The notes under the pieces were generated by a model. The model was given only the letters and a program-made list of their open reading frames with translations, did not search any database and was not told the DNA's origin. The translations under genes and the position numbers were made by a program. From Solicoccozyma terricola (taxonomy: Eukaryota; Basidiomycota; Tremellomycetes; Filobasidiales; Piskurozymaceae), in the NCBI GenBank assembly GCA_001600875.1, contig BCLD01000006.1, positions 62,001 through 126,000 on the forward strand: 64,000 nucleotides of DNA. The letters are read 5' to 3'. Position 1 is the first letter of the stretch. Each line of letters opens with the position of its first letter. Shown in pieces: positions 1-12,315 of the stretch.

Positions 1-3000
1 ATGAAGCACGAATATGTCCTTACCGAGAGTGCCGTGCGCGAATCACACGAGTGAGGCTGTGGTACAGCCTTAAGGCATCAGCTATCGAGAAGTGTGTGAC
101 TTGTACCCCTCCATGACTTACAAGAGCTTCGCGGCGACTGTCAAGGGAATAAGTGCACCCGCAAATCCGGCCGGTATCTTCTGTTTCGCAAGGATCATGA
201 ACGCCAACCAGGAGAACTGCCAAGATGATACCGGTCGATTAGCTGTGATCGTCCGGCTGAGTGACTGAAAGGCTCACCTCAGCCAAGACAAACCCATCCA
301 AGCTATATCGAAGATACCGACGACCGTTGCGTTTTCCATCATTTTCATAACGACGTCCGTATGAGTAGGTGAAGTTACGCCCGTACACGACTAGCAGGTA
401 ATAGCTTCAGTAACTCACACCCCCGGGAGGAAAACTGACTTCAACTCACTTCTGGCGTAGACGAAGTAAACGAGCGCGAAAGGCAGAACCAGGGGATTAA
501 AGATAGCAAAGACAGTAATAAGAATGAGGGTGAACATGTGATTGGGTACCAGGAAGAACCAGGAGACTGTCCGCTGGGGCTCAGCACGTTGACGGGGTAT
601 CACAGCCGGTCGGACCGAAAAGGTATAGCCGATGAGGGGAAGCTGATGGTACCCAGGTCAGTAAACTGACGACATGAATTTAGATCTGCACTCACACCGA
701 GCCGCAGCAATTCCAAAGCGCACTGAATCACCGTGTTATACATGATCGCACCCGCGAAGTAGGGTGCAGCAGCCGGGAAAGAACTCGCCACTTGTGAAAG
801 CACTTCGGTGGCGTTGATCTTGGCTAGTACGTAACCTTGAACAGCGGTCCGTCCGACGCAAAATACAATCAGAACATTGAAGACGAGATATTTCCAATAG
901 CGCGCTAGGGTAGCGTCATGGACCCCATAGCCTGTTACGATATGAGATTCGTGATTTGAGATGGCCAAGAGGATAGGACAGACTGCCAGTGAGATGAGAC
1001 CGACGAGAATAACGGGGACCAAATTCTGCAGGTTGGTCGAGACACTGGGGTGGGCGGCGAGGTATCTACCGAGCGCAGGGATGATCTGGGCAGCAGTGTC
1101 GACACTGGCGATAGCGGAGATAGCGGTGAGAGGGAAACTGCAGAGCGCGCACAGTGAGCATCTGTCGATGTCATACCACCTATCAATCGCTCACATCCAC
1201 AAGATGGTGAACACCCAGACTAGGATTGTTATACCCCAACTCTTCACAGCCTCTGCACGATATACACTCCTGACAAGCTTGGGCCAGATCAGGTCGCCGT
1301 GCTGGGGAGCAGGTCGAGTGCGACATGACAAGACATGATGAGGGTGTGCTGCAAGATCACGCAGAGCCCGTTTTGCGGTTTTCGCATCCCGGAAAGTCAC
1401 AAAGGCGGACGATGCGGCACGGTAAGACTCCAACGGCTTCGCTAATTTCCCTTCCAGCAGGATTTTGAGATGTTTGTATTGGGCCGTCAATAAATCGATG
1501 AGCGGCGCTTTCGCCCGCCTGACTCGCAGCTTCTTGCGAGTCAGTGCTTGGTAAGGGTCAAGCAGTCCTTGCTCGCGCAGAGCGTGAAGGGCCTAGGGGG
1601 TGTTCCACCTTCAGCTTCGTGGTTTCGAGTCTCAACGTTTCGAACTCACATCCCAGACAGTCGAGTACTCCGGAACAAAGGTAGGATCCTGCATAGTATC
1701 GACCCATCCTTGTCGAGTGAAAGGCTTAATCACTGCTACGAGGGTCCGCCTGTCTTGCTTTGCAGACTTCTCAAGAGACTCTCCATTGATGGCCTGCTTT
1801 TCAGTATCCTGGCGTATCAGTGTTTGATTTTTGGTATCCTCCTTCATCATCTTCTCAACGGCTGCGATGACCCGTCTAGCAAGTCTCACATGAGCCTGGA
1901 ATGTCGAATGGTAATCAGTATCGGTTATATCAGCTGTGGAACACCTTAGCAAGACTCACCAACTCAAGACGTTTCCTGATCGCCTCCCGTTTCTTTCGCA
2001 GCGATGCAATCTCTTGCACCTTCCTCACCAAGATGATCTCTTCCACATATTCCGCTTTACTGGTAACATTCACCTCCCCGTCTTCAGTCAACGTTTCCCG
2101 AATTTCCTTCCTAGGCCTGTATGCCGGCAGATGTGGTTTCGGTAAGGTCATCATGTGACTGTTCCTCATGACGTGTCGTTTCACGAACGCCTTTGGATCT
2201 TGTGTGAATGGTTCCATCGGAGAGACTGGTTCGGGTGCGGATAGAGCAGTTTCAAAGTAGGCTCGAAGTGTAATTTCATCTCGCATGGAAGGAGGAATGT
2301 TGGAGACCAAGATCGTTCGAAATTGCTTAAGGCCCGCATCCAGAGAGGGATGTATGGATGTATCCGATGATAAAGTGTCTCGAGGGACTTCCAGAGGTAA
2401 TGGAACTGGTTTCAGATCCGATTTAGATGTGGTCTTCTCGTTGCCCTGCTTCCGGTCGTTATCGGTCGTCGCACTCTCGCTCTCGGCTCTTGTAGATTCG
2501 TCTGATCTCGCTCTGTCTTCCATTCGTGCAGTGGTCTCTTGGGCTGCAGCATCTCCACCTTGCTTGAAGTTCTGCTCCTGCCCAATCTCCACAGCGAGCA
2601 CGGGTTTTTGGTATTCATCGATCACCGGTCCACCATCCAAGGTGATTTTTGCCACTCTTCCTCTCTCCTTCAACTCGTCAATCGTACGCTGAACCTCAAT
2701 CTGTCGATATTTGATTCCACCAGTGAGAACCCACCATACGGCTCCTATCCAAGTGATGATCATGTACCAGAGCTATGAATGTGAGGCCAAGTCGTTCAGC
2801 CGAGCCATGGATCGATTGGATCCCTAATAATACGCAACGTACCAATAGAATATGGACCCAGAGAAATGCTGCGATATTGTCGCTATTATCGATCGTCACT
2901 CCAGCTCGTATCATAGATGTATTCTTGATCGTTGGCAGCGCATACTTCAAATGAATTGGAAGTAGTACCCTATCTCCACATGCATCCGTCAACATTCCCG

Positions 3001-3674
3001 TTGATTAAATATTTGCACACCGTACCCAGCAGGAACTCACACCATGGTCGTAAAACAATGCAACGTAGCATACCAACAACATGCTCGCAAAAATCTGGTA
3101 TGCAGAGAACAATCTATGCCGATTCGTCGTGGGAGTGTCGATTCGGGCATTTTGAGGACATGATATATCCATAAGAGAGGGAAATGGGGGAGCGGCTCTG
3201 ATGGGGATGTAAGGTTCCACGCTCTTCCTTCGTAAAGACTGTAGTGCAGGATTATAGAATGTTATGAGGCGAGAGTATGAGAGGATTCCAGTGAACAACA
3301 TACTATTTGAATTCCCAATTCTCTCGACTTCCCAAAACTCGTTTACCTTGTGCTGCTCTCCATACTGGGTCATTAATGTCCTCCTTGATTTCCAATGCCT
3401 GATTCCCATCTGTTTTCTGCTTCATTTCATGACTCTCTTCCTCCTTGTGCTTATGCCGTCTCCTCCGACCAGTCCACCGCATCCATCCCTTCCTGCTCAT
3501 CGTGGCATTGCCAGCCTTGAAACCGATTGGACCATCTCTACCTCTTCTCCTTGGGATCTTTGTCAAGATTTCATGAGTGACGACGCAGAATCCTCCTACA
3601 CCGAGGAACACCCAGAATGTTGATAGGAGACCAGAGTATTGGGCTGAGAAGTTGTGTGCTGCTAGGTCGGCCAT
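1..3674 (-). CDS. CSC1/TMEM63 (OSCA)-like calcium-permeable channel, 3' end possibly beyond window
   Basis: Multi-exon gene read right to left from ATG at 3674. The first exon encodes a membrane segment (GLLSTFWVFLGVGGF) and a basic loop. The next carries the family pattern PHFPLLWIYHVLKMPES before the second and third membrane segments. The exon at about 1930-2763 holds the cytosolic Phm7-type domain, with RTILVSNIPPSMRDE preceded by a long acidic insert. The exon at 1191-1545 has AFVTFRDAKTAKRAL and RPAPQHGDLIWPKL, both typical of DUF221 proteins. The remaining exons to about 20 are hydrophobic pore segments such as YWKYLVFNVLIVFC and RYSLDGFVL. Family members are stress- or osmotically gated cation channels of plasma membrane or ER. 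The last visible exon can stop at TAA (20-22) or use an overlapping GTAAGG donor. Homologues usually have a C-terminal tail, so I treat the 3' end as possibly truncated by the window. Confidence 0.9.
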
Positions 3675-4120
3675 GTGGTATTCGCGAGCTGATGCCGGGG
3701 TGGTTGAGACGATGAGCGGGCTGAAGCGAGGGTGGAGTCAGCTATGAGTGCTGAGTGCCAACAAGGTGGCCACGAACGAGGTGTACCGCCCTCTACCCCG
3801 ACCTGGTGCCAGCTGACGATATATGGATCATTCCCCAAAAGTGGTCTTGACGGGGTCTATCGTTGTTTATTTTTCGCCCGTGCGGGAGATTTCCAGCAGT
3901 GACGTCAGGGGGGGGGAGGGGGTGGGGGATCAATCAAAGGAAATGTCATCCTCTGTTGCACGAGGGGTCGGCATACATGGCGGCGGGGAAAGTATTTTAT
4001 TCGTACAGCACAAGAGTCGACATTCTTTATCGATACAGTTTGACGAAATATTCTGGCGTCATATCTGACCCGCGCTCCGAGACCAGCTCATATACACCGT
4101 TACACACACCCCTTCACCAG
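3675..4120. promoter_or_regulatory. Intergenic: promoter of the CSC1-like gene and 3' flank of the DUF2841 gene
   Basis: 446 bp between the start of the channel gene and the stop of the next minus-strand gene. It contains a short G-run near 3909-3920. The open frames here have no coding character. No specific operator recognised. Confidence 0.5.
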
Positions 4121-6818
4121 TTAGACATCCACACAATTCTCAGTCCAAACATACTCGTCATGCATCTCCTCCATCGTCCCTTCCTCTTCCGTATTAGGCA
4201 TCGTATTCTCGTATTGGAAGACCGAACTCGCCGCCATCCCATTCCCAGCCTGCATCGGCGAGAAAGCATCGTAAAACCCTAATCCGCTGTTCGGAGGTTG
4301 TTGTGCGGTAGGCGCAAACATGGGAGGCTGTGGAAGATATGGAGTAGAATTTGCGGTTGCCATGAGATATGGAGAGGCCATTTTGCTAGATCCTGATACT
4401 TGAATTTGGGCCTGAGGATGACCACCACCTTGTGGTTGCGGCGAAGCAACGACGTACATCTCTTGACTTTGTCCCGGGTGATAATAGCCCTGCTGCATGA
4501 CAGCCGGGGAAGGCGAAGCGCTTGCATAGTAGTACGTCTGTCCCTGAGGCGTAGACGTCACCATACCACCTTGTCCATGATACTGCGTTGGCAAATTCAG
4601 ACTCGGTAGGGGCAATCTTGACACCGGTCGATGAGTGCGCTTTTTGCTCGATGATGTTGCGTTCGATTGAGCGGTCTCGGGTCGGACCAAGGTGCTTGGA
4701 TCAGGAGACGATTGATGTACGATCGAAGGGCCAGCTCGACCTTGGTGGTGGCCGTTCCAAGCAGGTACCAGACCTTGTACTTGCATTCCCTCGTGATAAT
4801 ATCCGCCAGGTTGAGGAGAGACCGCCCATCCTGGGTGAGGTTGTGCATACGCCTGTTCTTTCCCGCGAACCAGTGGGGAGCTTGAGAATGGGACACCGTT
4901 CCCTGCCACTGATCTGAGTGGCGTCAATTGTTCCACCCTCGCGTGATGATTGCCATACATCTCCAATGTCGAACTAGCTCTAGCTCGTTTAAAGACTTGT
5001 GCGTTGTCCGATGATCCCGGAGCAGGACTTTTCTGCGTCTGTTGGTAGTGAATCGCCGCGATGTTTTCTTTGTTGTCAGTGCTCATGATGCCGGGTTTGC
5101 GTTTACGACTTGCTGATGATTGTGGATCTGCAGTGAAGGTGACGTGTGGTGTTGTTGGTCGAGAGGAAGTTGACTGGGAACGTTCGGGAGTCGTGAGGGA
5201 TAACATGGGTAGATGATTCGTGTCCGTTGGTGCACCGGGTAAACGAACGACGACGTCTCCCGTGACTGTTGGTTGGGGGGAGTATTTGATTATCAGTCAA
5301 TTTGGATTAACCCTGGATGCTTGAGACTGAAGCTACCACTCACCTCCCTCAACTTTCCTCCTCTCTTCCTCCTTTGCGACGGTGTAAATCTCTCTCAAGA
5401 TTCTCATCTTGGCTTGAGAAATGTAAGCCAACATCTCCGCGGTGGAAACCTCTAACCTTGTCGGGTTAACATCCGGCATTCTCAAGATGGCAAGGAGAAG
5501 TTGAGTGCGTTCTGTTATCACAAAACATCCCAAATCGTCAATACACGTTTTGCCAAAAACAAAACCCTCCCACGTTGAATGAACCCCCCTTACCTGGTTT
5601 CATCAAATGATCAGGTTCCCTATGTCTAACTCCTTCAGGCCACCAAGTCGGTTTCGCTTCTTCTCCTTTATTATACGGAAACCTAGTTTGTTTCTTCGGT
5701 TCAACCACCTTGATCCACGTCTTTACGACGAGTTTACAAGTTGTTTGTTGAAGAGAATTGAAACGATCGATGTAATACGATTCGATTGAATCCATTGGAA
5801 TCGACAACAAGTGAGTAGTCGGGTCTCCATGTCCACTTGCGACCGCCGGAGGAGAAGAGTTTCGAATCGGACTAGAAGGTAAAAACAGATCCTCCCTAGG
5901 TCGTCTTGATGAACCTGAACCTGAACCTGAACCTGAACCTTGAGCGATCGAAGCTGACGCCATAGCGAGTGTAGACGGAGGATTAGCGGATCTTGTCGCT
6001 TGAGCAGGTGTTTTGAATAAAGAAGCGGATGAAAACGTTCGACGTCGAGTTCTTGCAGGTGTAACTGCGAGCATGTATTGTTTTGAATTCGATTCGGGTA
6101 GGAAGAGGTTGTGGTTGTTGTTGTTGGATTGAAACGATTGAGACGATTGAGACGGTTGAGGTTGGATGCAGTCGGTGGGGTTTTTCGTCTTGGTCATTCC
6201 ATCCTCTTCTTTAGCGGGTACGAAATCGGATTCATCTTCAACCAATGTCTTATCTCCATCTTGATGTTCTTCCTCTGAGCATACTCTTCTTCCTCTTGAT
6301 TCACTCGGCGATTCTTCTCTCGTCCTGTTCCTCCCACCACCACCATCCTCCAACTCTCTTATTCCCTCAATACCTTCTCCATCCTCTTCTTCTACCTCGC
6401 CATCATCAATCCCCACATCCAAATCCCCATCATGTACTACTCCAACATCAAATAACCCTCTATTCTCAGCAACCTCCCTCCTTCTCTGTTCACCGACTTC
6501 TTTAATCATTACTCGTTTCGATTCAATCACATCCCATTTAAAAATCGTATTCTTCTTCTTCTTTTCATCCTCCTCACCACCACCACCACCACCACCGTCT
6601 TTAATCAACCCAGGATTCAAACTAACATCCTGTAACAATTCACTAGCATAAGTCTCCACATCCCCTCTTGCTGATATAAACAAAACGACGAATTGAGATC
6701 CATTTATATAAGATGATTTACCGAGTGATCGTAGGATTAAATCTCGTTTAGATTTGAAATGTCGATGTTGTCGAAGTGGAGAAGCGTATGGTTCTGTTCG
6801 GAGTGGGATACGCGGCAT
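4121..6818 (-). CDS. DUF2841 / YDR124W-like helical-bundle protein
   Basis: Three exons: 6818-5594, 5511-5344 and 5265-4121. Summed they give 2538 nt, exactly 845 codons plus stop, with both introns having good GT/AG ends. ATG at 6816-6818. Residues near the exon 1 end (YYIDRFNSLQQTTCK, TWIKVVEPKKQTRFPYN, WWPEGVRHREPDHLMKP) match the conserved core of fungal DUF2841, named after yeast YDR124W and an Aspergillus hrmA-cluster protein. Exon 2 continues that helical domain (ERTQLLLAILRMPDVNPTRL). The N-terminal 70 residues look folded (QFVVLFISARGD). An acidic, low-complexity stretch with Gly and Lys runs follows, including a (Gly-Ser)n run encoded by an imperfect repeat at 5911-5940. The C-terminal 370 residues are Ser/Pro/Gln rich. 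The biochemical function of the family is not established; a nuclear regulatory role is only a guess from composition. Confidence 0.85.
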
Positions 6819-6839
6819 GTTGAGACGGCGCGGCGGGGG

Positions 6840-7083
6840 NNNNNNNNNNNNNNNNNNNNNNNNNNNNNNNNNNNNNNNNNNNNNNNNNNNNNNNNNNNNN
6901 NNNNNNNNNNNNNNNNNNNNNNNNNNNNNNNNNNNNNNNNNNNNNNNNNNNNNNNNNNNNNNNNNNNNNNNNNNNNNNNNNNNNNNNNNNNNNNNNNNNN
7001 NNNNNNNNNNNNNNNNNNNNNNNNNNNNNNNNNNNNNNNNNNNNNNNNNNNNNNNNNNNNNNNNNNNNNNNNNNNNNNNNNNN
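6840..7083. other. Assembly gap (244 N)
   Basis: Run of undetermined bases starting 21 bp upstream of the DUF2841 gene start codon. Both flanks are G-rich, so the gap probably hides a homopolymer or G-rich stretch in that promoter. Confidence 1.
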
Positions 7084-8107
7084 GGGAGGGGGAGTGGGAG
7101 AAGGCTGAGGGAGAGGGAGAGGGAAATGATATACGAGGCTCTTCAGGGAAAAAGTACTATCCAGTAGTTTGAATGAGATGTAGCGACCTGCGCGATGGGA
7201 GGGGGAAGGGGTTTATGTTTTGACGCGTTGGATGAGTTGTTAGGGAGGCGTATTGGATAGGATCGGGGGAAAAGCAACGGTCCTATCTTCGTAGCCAAGA
7301 TGAACCCCCGCAACGAATGGAAGCAAAGGGGTCGATTTCGTCTGTTCCCAATTCCAACTCGCAGTTCGTTGGAGAAACGAGTGGGTTTGATGTCTGTTTC
7401 TTGCTCCCCCCGCGTCGCGATGGACCTCAAAGAACTCGTGGGATATGGGATGGGGTTCGGTGTCGGTATTTTGATTTGTCTCAGCTCTGTACTGCGTGCG
7501 ATGGTAGTGGTGGGTGGGTGGATGTGTGGTGAGGATGACGGGGTGGGTGGGGATGACGGGGGGATGATTGTGTGAGTTGATATATCGCGTCGAGGTGGAC
7601 TGGATGGGGTGGGTGGATGGGATGGGATGGACTGCTTTGTTGACGTTTTGTTGCTGCAGGGCGGGCGCGACATGTCACCGGGAAGGGAGGGCAGGGCAGG
7701 GGAGGGAGGGGAGGGGCAGCGGGGAGGACGGAAACAGCGTGAATTGTAAACAAAGACGGGGGTGCACCGCGGATTGAGGGGACAGTGGCAAGTAGGCAGT
7801 AGGCAGCAGGCCCCATATCGCCACCATGACCGCAGGTGTGGATAGCGAATGGACACTTTGCATTCCATCAATAGTCAGTTGTACATATTACATACCCCCA
7901 TCCCCTTTATCCCTATCCATATCCATATCTCTATATTAAACCCCCGTTATTCCCTCCTTTCATGGCGCTCCAGCTAGTCATATTTAGTTCTCTCTTCCCC
8001 CCCCCCCCCCTCCCCCTGTATACCGTTGTAGTCTCCTATCACACTTTACAAACTACATTCAACAAACAAGACTTGATAAATCATCTCGATATCAATACGA
8101 AAAAAAA
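7084..8107. promoter_or_regulatory. G-rich/C-rich intergenic region between divergent genes
   Basis: No convincing gene; open frames on both strands are artefacts of GT- and CCT-rich DNA. The plus strand has a dense series of G-runs at 7680-7716 separated by 1-2 bases, a classical G-quadruplex pattern. A looser series lies at 7084-7127. A pyrimidine tract with long C-runs at about 7993-8017 precedes the small plus-strand ORF, as often seen in fungal core promoters. The region must hold promoters for both the DUF2841 gene and the ORF at 8108. Confidence 0.5.
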
Positions 8108-8524
8108 ATGATCGACCTCATTCATTTTTATACCCAATCACCTCCTTTACCTCCAACCGAACAACAATCCAACACAATTCATCCATCAATATCTCCACCG
8201 CCGCCAGCTGCGTCGTCGTCGTCGTCACCCACCCCATGTCCAATCCCCGAATCAATCACTGATAACCCAACTCAACACCAAATTCAAATTCCAACATCTC
8301 TTACGAAATACATCAACGTATCTCTTTCTCGGAGTATACATTACATAGATGATGGGATGGATAGAGAAGTGGATGGACAAGAGATGTTTTATATGTTGAA
8401 TAAGAAAAGTATTCGTGTTCGGGGGATGGGGCGTGGGATGGATGGGGTTGGGGTTGGGGAAAAGGAGGATGAAGTTTGGATCATGATGAAAGTTGTTGAT
8501 TTACAAGGTGGAGAATTACGATAA
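8108..8524 (+). CDS. Small hypothetical protein, 138 aa
   Basis: Intronless ORF with ATG in an A-rich fungal context (eight A residues directly before it), a pyrimidine tract about 100 bp upstream and an AT-rich 3' flank. The N-terminal half is Pro/Ser rich (SISPPPPAASSSSS). The C-terminal half has normal composition (LTKYINVSLSRSIHYIDD, VWIMMKVVDLQGGELR). I do not recognise a family. It is convergent with ERT1, whose stop lies at 8755. It could be a lineage-specific gene or a chance frame; the balanced C-terminal half favours a gene. Confidence 0.45.
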   Translation: MIDLIHFYTQSPPLPPTEQQSNTIHPSISPPPPAASSSSSPTPCPIPESITDNPTQHQIQIPTSLTKYINVSLSRSIHYIDDGMDREVDGQEMFYMLNKKSIRVRGMGRGMDGVGVGEKEDEVWIMMKVVDLQGGELR

Positions 8525-8711
8525 TGTGGGTGGGAAACAATGGGTGTGATCATGTAAAAAACACGAGTTTTTCATTCTTTTTGGTTGAAATGCGGAGACA
8601 AAGAGTAAAAAATAATTACAGTACATAACCCCCAAGATATTTTTTTGGGTGGTGTTCTCGAGAACCTCCTACCCTTTCACCCCAATGAAGGAAATTCTCC
8701 CTACGAATAAT

Positions 8712-8733
8712 CCCCCCCCCCCCCCCCCCCCCC
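8712..8733. repeat. Poly-C tract (22 nt) just beyond the ERT1 stop
   Basis: Uninterrupted C run followed by GGGG and alternating GC, 22 bp past the ERT1 stop codon at 8755-8757. On the ERT1 coding strand it is a G run at the start of the 3' UTR. A matching A run of about 21 (near 8909-8931) lies in the last ERT1 intron. Confidence 0.9.
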
Positions 8734-8754
8734 GGGGCGCGCACGCGAGGGCAT

Positions 8755-11700
8755 CTACATCGGTATCCAATTCCCAATCAAAGCTATTGGAATTCCCCAT
8801 CTATCCAAAAGGGTAAAGTAAAAAAAACCAACCCACACAATCAATCTCATCAGCTCTCTTTTCTCCGCAATTTTTGTTTTCCCAGGGGGGTTTATAACAT
8901 AAACCCGAAAAAAAAAAAAAAAAAAAAAAAACCACTCACGAATCCCTTCTAATCGTAAAACTAAAACAACATTTTACGATCCGATAATCCGCCGACGGCA
9001 ATTGTCCTTGTCCCTGTCCCTGTCCCTGTCCCTGTTGTCCATTCAACGCGGTTTGTCCAACCCCACCAAGAGATTGACTCGGAGTCATAGATGATGGAGG
9101 TGGTGATATAATCGGTGTAAACCCTTGAACAGGTTGTTGAGCAGTTAAATTAGGTGATGAGCGTGGAGTAGGAACGGTTGATAATGGGTTCAAGGGAAGC
9201 ATAGAGGGAGTGGTGGTTGTTGGACGACTGAGGGAAGTTGGGATTCGGAGAGTGCAGATGGTGTTGACGCTTTTATGAGCTGTAAAAAAAATGGTTGGGG
9301 GGGGGGGGGGGNAGGAAAGGGGGGAAAAGGAAAAAAGAAAGCATCCCATCAGTTGGAAAAGGTTCCGGAAAACAGGTGGATGTACCAATTAATCAAACTC
9401 ACCCGCGTCAAAAGCGATGCTGGCTAAATTCTGTTCGTTCACGTCCCCCCCCCCCCCCCAAGTTTTGCGTATCAGCTATGCCTTCGATTCCGATTTTTCC
9501 CAACCCTCGACACCGTCACATACCTCATAATACCGCACGGTCGATTCCTCAGTCATCAACTGATAGATTCCCACTTTCCCTCCCCTCAATAACGCCGCAG
9601 GTATTCCAGTCAACGTTGAGAACTCCCGATTGGCTTTGTAGATCTCTCCAGTACGACGCCATAAACATGCAGGTGTATGGATGGCTAAAGGGTATACAGT
9701 GTCAAAACGCTTAATCCTCAAAAAAAGGAATTTGGAGGGTTCTTCGACAACGTACCTGAAAAAACACGATCGTAATCCAACATCAATCGCTCGAACGCTT
9801 CCTCGACAAAGACGAGGTCAATATCGCTCAGCGTCTGAGCGATGGCTCGGAAGGCAGGTCGGAAAGCTGATAAAGGTCTCAAAATCGCCTGCTTGGTTTG
9901 AGGTGTGACACTGTGGTTGGTTGATCAGTATCAATTTTGATGAAGCGGTGGGGTCGGTCAATCGTCAAGGAAAAAGGCAAAAAAAAACCCACTTCTTCTC
10001 CATCCATTTGATCATCCTCGCATATCCACGACTATAATCATATGGCTTCAACAAGCCAGCTTCATATTTCGCTCTGATCACTTGAGCAAGTCGTTCGTCA
10101 CGAGTACCAGATGCCTGATCAGCCGCTGCTAGTAGGTATCGTTCGCTGCAATGTGACAGACAACGTTAGCTCCAACCTCAACGTTCCCCGGGAAATTCTG
10201 CCACAACCAACTCACGTCTTGGACACCCTATTCATCAATACCTGATTCGGCAGCATCTTATTCGAACTTTCCGCCGCTCTTTCCCCCCTCTTCTCCCATT
10301 CCTCTTTCGGACTCGTCTCGTCTGGTGGTCCGGTATTGGTAACCGAGTTGGTGGCAGTGTTGGTATCCGGATTGGCATCCGGATTTGTACCAGAAGACGT
10401 CCATCCACCACCCGACCCAACAATCTCTGTCAACCCCTCATCTTTAGCTATCTCATCCTGGGGTCTCGTCGCTCCCATCCCCCAGATATCACCTAATCCA
10501 CCTGGAAGACTAGGAATCCCTAAACTCTCCAGTAACCCGGATAAAGGTGCGAATTCGCCTTGTTGTAATCCATCAGGACCAAGACCTATTCCCAGTCCGA
10601 AATCGTTATACCCGTATCCTTGACCTATCATGTCAACATTTGGTGTTCCGCCCATTGTGTTCGGGCCCAAAGCGGCGAACGTCGTATTCCCACCTACGTC
10701 CACATTTGCATTCAGTACTCCTCCAGATCCATCACCTCTCCATCCCCATCTCAAGTCTTCCTCTTGTCCATGAGAAGCAGTCGTGTTCGTTGGTAATAAC
10801 GGCCAAGCAGGATGTGATGGTGGTGGTATTCGATTCGGTGATGGATCATATATTGAAGATCCATTCAAGGAGGCTCCCGAGTTGATCCCACCTGCGCCAT
10901 TCAAGATTTGATGATCATCCGGAGAAATAATCGTTCTCATACCGTTGATCGAATCGAAGCTATTTCGATCGATCCTTGTAGTAGTTGGACTAGTCAAGAT
11001 ACCTCTGCCATCGTCTCCATTTCCTCCTAAAATTCCATCTGCGGCAGGCGAAACACTCCTCAACACGGATTGCGGTGAATGTGAATCAGAAGAATGAGTC
11101 GACGTTCGTTGTTGGGATGGTCGTTTTGGTGGTGGTTGATCTGTACAGAGGTTATCGATTCCTCTCTTGATACTGTGATAAAAAAAGGCGTTGGAAAAAA
11201 GAATCTTGGTTAGGTCCTGTTGTGATGACGGTTGAAATAGAAATCAAGGTTGAAGCGAATGACATACCATCTCGAACATGGTCGTTGTGTATCGCAAACC
11301 ATATGACTACCACGTCGAGACCACGTCAGTACCTCCCTTCCAACCCCAGAAACGAAACTCACCTCCTCCTGCAATAAACACACGCTTTACTCTTCCCTTT
11401 CCTTCCATCTTTTCCATCACCCTTCGTTTTCTTTCCTCTCGTCATATCATCCGGACTTGCACCTCGACCTCCATCACCACCACCTCCATCACCACCTCCA
11501 CCACCTCCACCACCTCCGCCACCTCCACCACCACCTCCACCACCTGATCCACTCCCTTCTCCATTCCCTCCAGACGAGGAATTATCGGTTCGTTTTCGTT
11601 TTATAGGCGGTTTAGAGTCATCTTCGTTGTTGTATGTTGGTTGAGTAGAGTATGGACGGGAGTGATTGGAGGTGAGTACTTGTGGAGACACAAATGAGGT

Positions 11701-11875
11701 TGCTGGATTGGATCGAAGATATACGGAAGGGAGATGAAGAATGTCAGATGGTAACCCACATCGAACGAACTCGCCATCCCGTAGTTCAGGGATACTAATA
11801 GACGAAAAACAACTCACGTCCATTCCTTCCATTTGGATATCCTGACATCCCGGACCCTTGTTTACCATTCATCAT
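8755..11875 (-). CDS. ERT1: ERT1/AcuK-type transcription activator (Zn2Cys6 plus PAS)
   Basis: Starts with tandem ATGs at 11875/11872. The Zn2Cys6 cluster is built from three exons: KSKACVYCRR, then SHMVCDTQRPCSR, then CIKRGIDNLCTD, giving six cysteines in canonical spacing. A PAS-like segment follows near 9480-9700 (IHTPACLWRRTGEIYKANRE, FSTLTGIPAALLRGGKVGIY). The C-terminus (YRIVKCCFSFTIRRD) is completed by a last small exon, SWGIPIALIGNWIPM, ending at TAG 8755-8757. This architecture is that of Ert1/AcuK regulators, which in ascomycetes control gluconeogenesis and non-fermentable carbon use; that role here is inferred. Low-complexity regions include a poly-Gly run before the cluster (about 11455-11550) and a Gln-Gly repeat near 9005-9040. 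The single N at 9312 lies in an intron. Confidence 0.9.
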
Positions 11876-12315
11876 GCTTTGATATGACTTGCACCCAATG
11901 GAAAAACAAAAAAGAATGACGTGATAGATGGTGTTTTTGAAGGGGAGGAGACAAGCAAGAAACGAGACGAGATGAATTAAAAGGTTTGCATATCCAGTAG
12001 TGAAGACGCTGCGCTGTCGACTGGTGGCTACCGATGTCCAAGGGGAGACTGAAGTGAGGTGTGAGGAGTGTGAGGAGTGTGAGGAGTGTGAGGACTGTGA
12101 AGACTGACACGACTGTTGATAGTTGACCGTGGACTACTTTTTGAATTTGCAACAAACAGCATGGGATAGGAGGACTGCTGTTAATCGCATCCTACTGTGG
12201 GCCACGACGCACGTGACTACATTCTGGGGGCAGGGGAGGGACGGTCCTGTTCGGCCTTAACTCCCCGGACGCAGTGACACGTCATCACAAGGAGAGGGTA
12301 ATGGCTACATCAGCT
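11876..12315. promoter_or_regulatory. Intergenic: ERT1 promoter, ALG6 3' flank
   Basis: 440 bp between two minus-strand genes. Apart from the decamer tandem repeat at 12053-12104 and a CACGTG core near 12211, nothing specific is seen. No gene. Confidence 0.5.
12053..12104. repeat. 10-bp tandem repeat (about 4 units) upstream of ERT1
   Basis: Unit GTGAGGAGTG repeated with the last copy degenerate, about 180 bp upstream of the ERT1 start. Candidate variable-number repeat or clustered protein-binding site. Confidence 0.85.

Noticed and set aside
6245..6505. Plus-strand ORF opposite the DUF2841 exon 1
   Set aside because: Leu/Ser/His-rich shadow of the acidic region on the coding strand.
10336..10885. 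Long plus-strand frames antisense to ERT1
   Set aside because: They mirror a low-complexity coding exon of ERT1 and show no independent start or splice signals.
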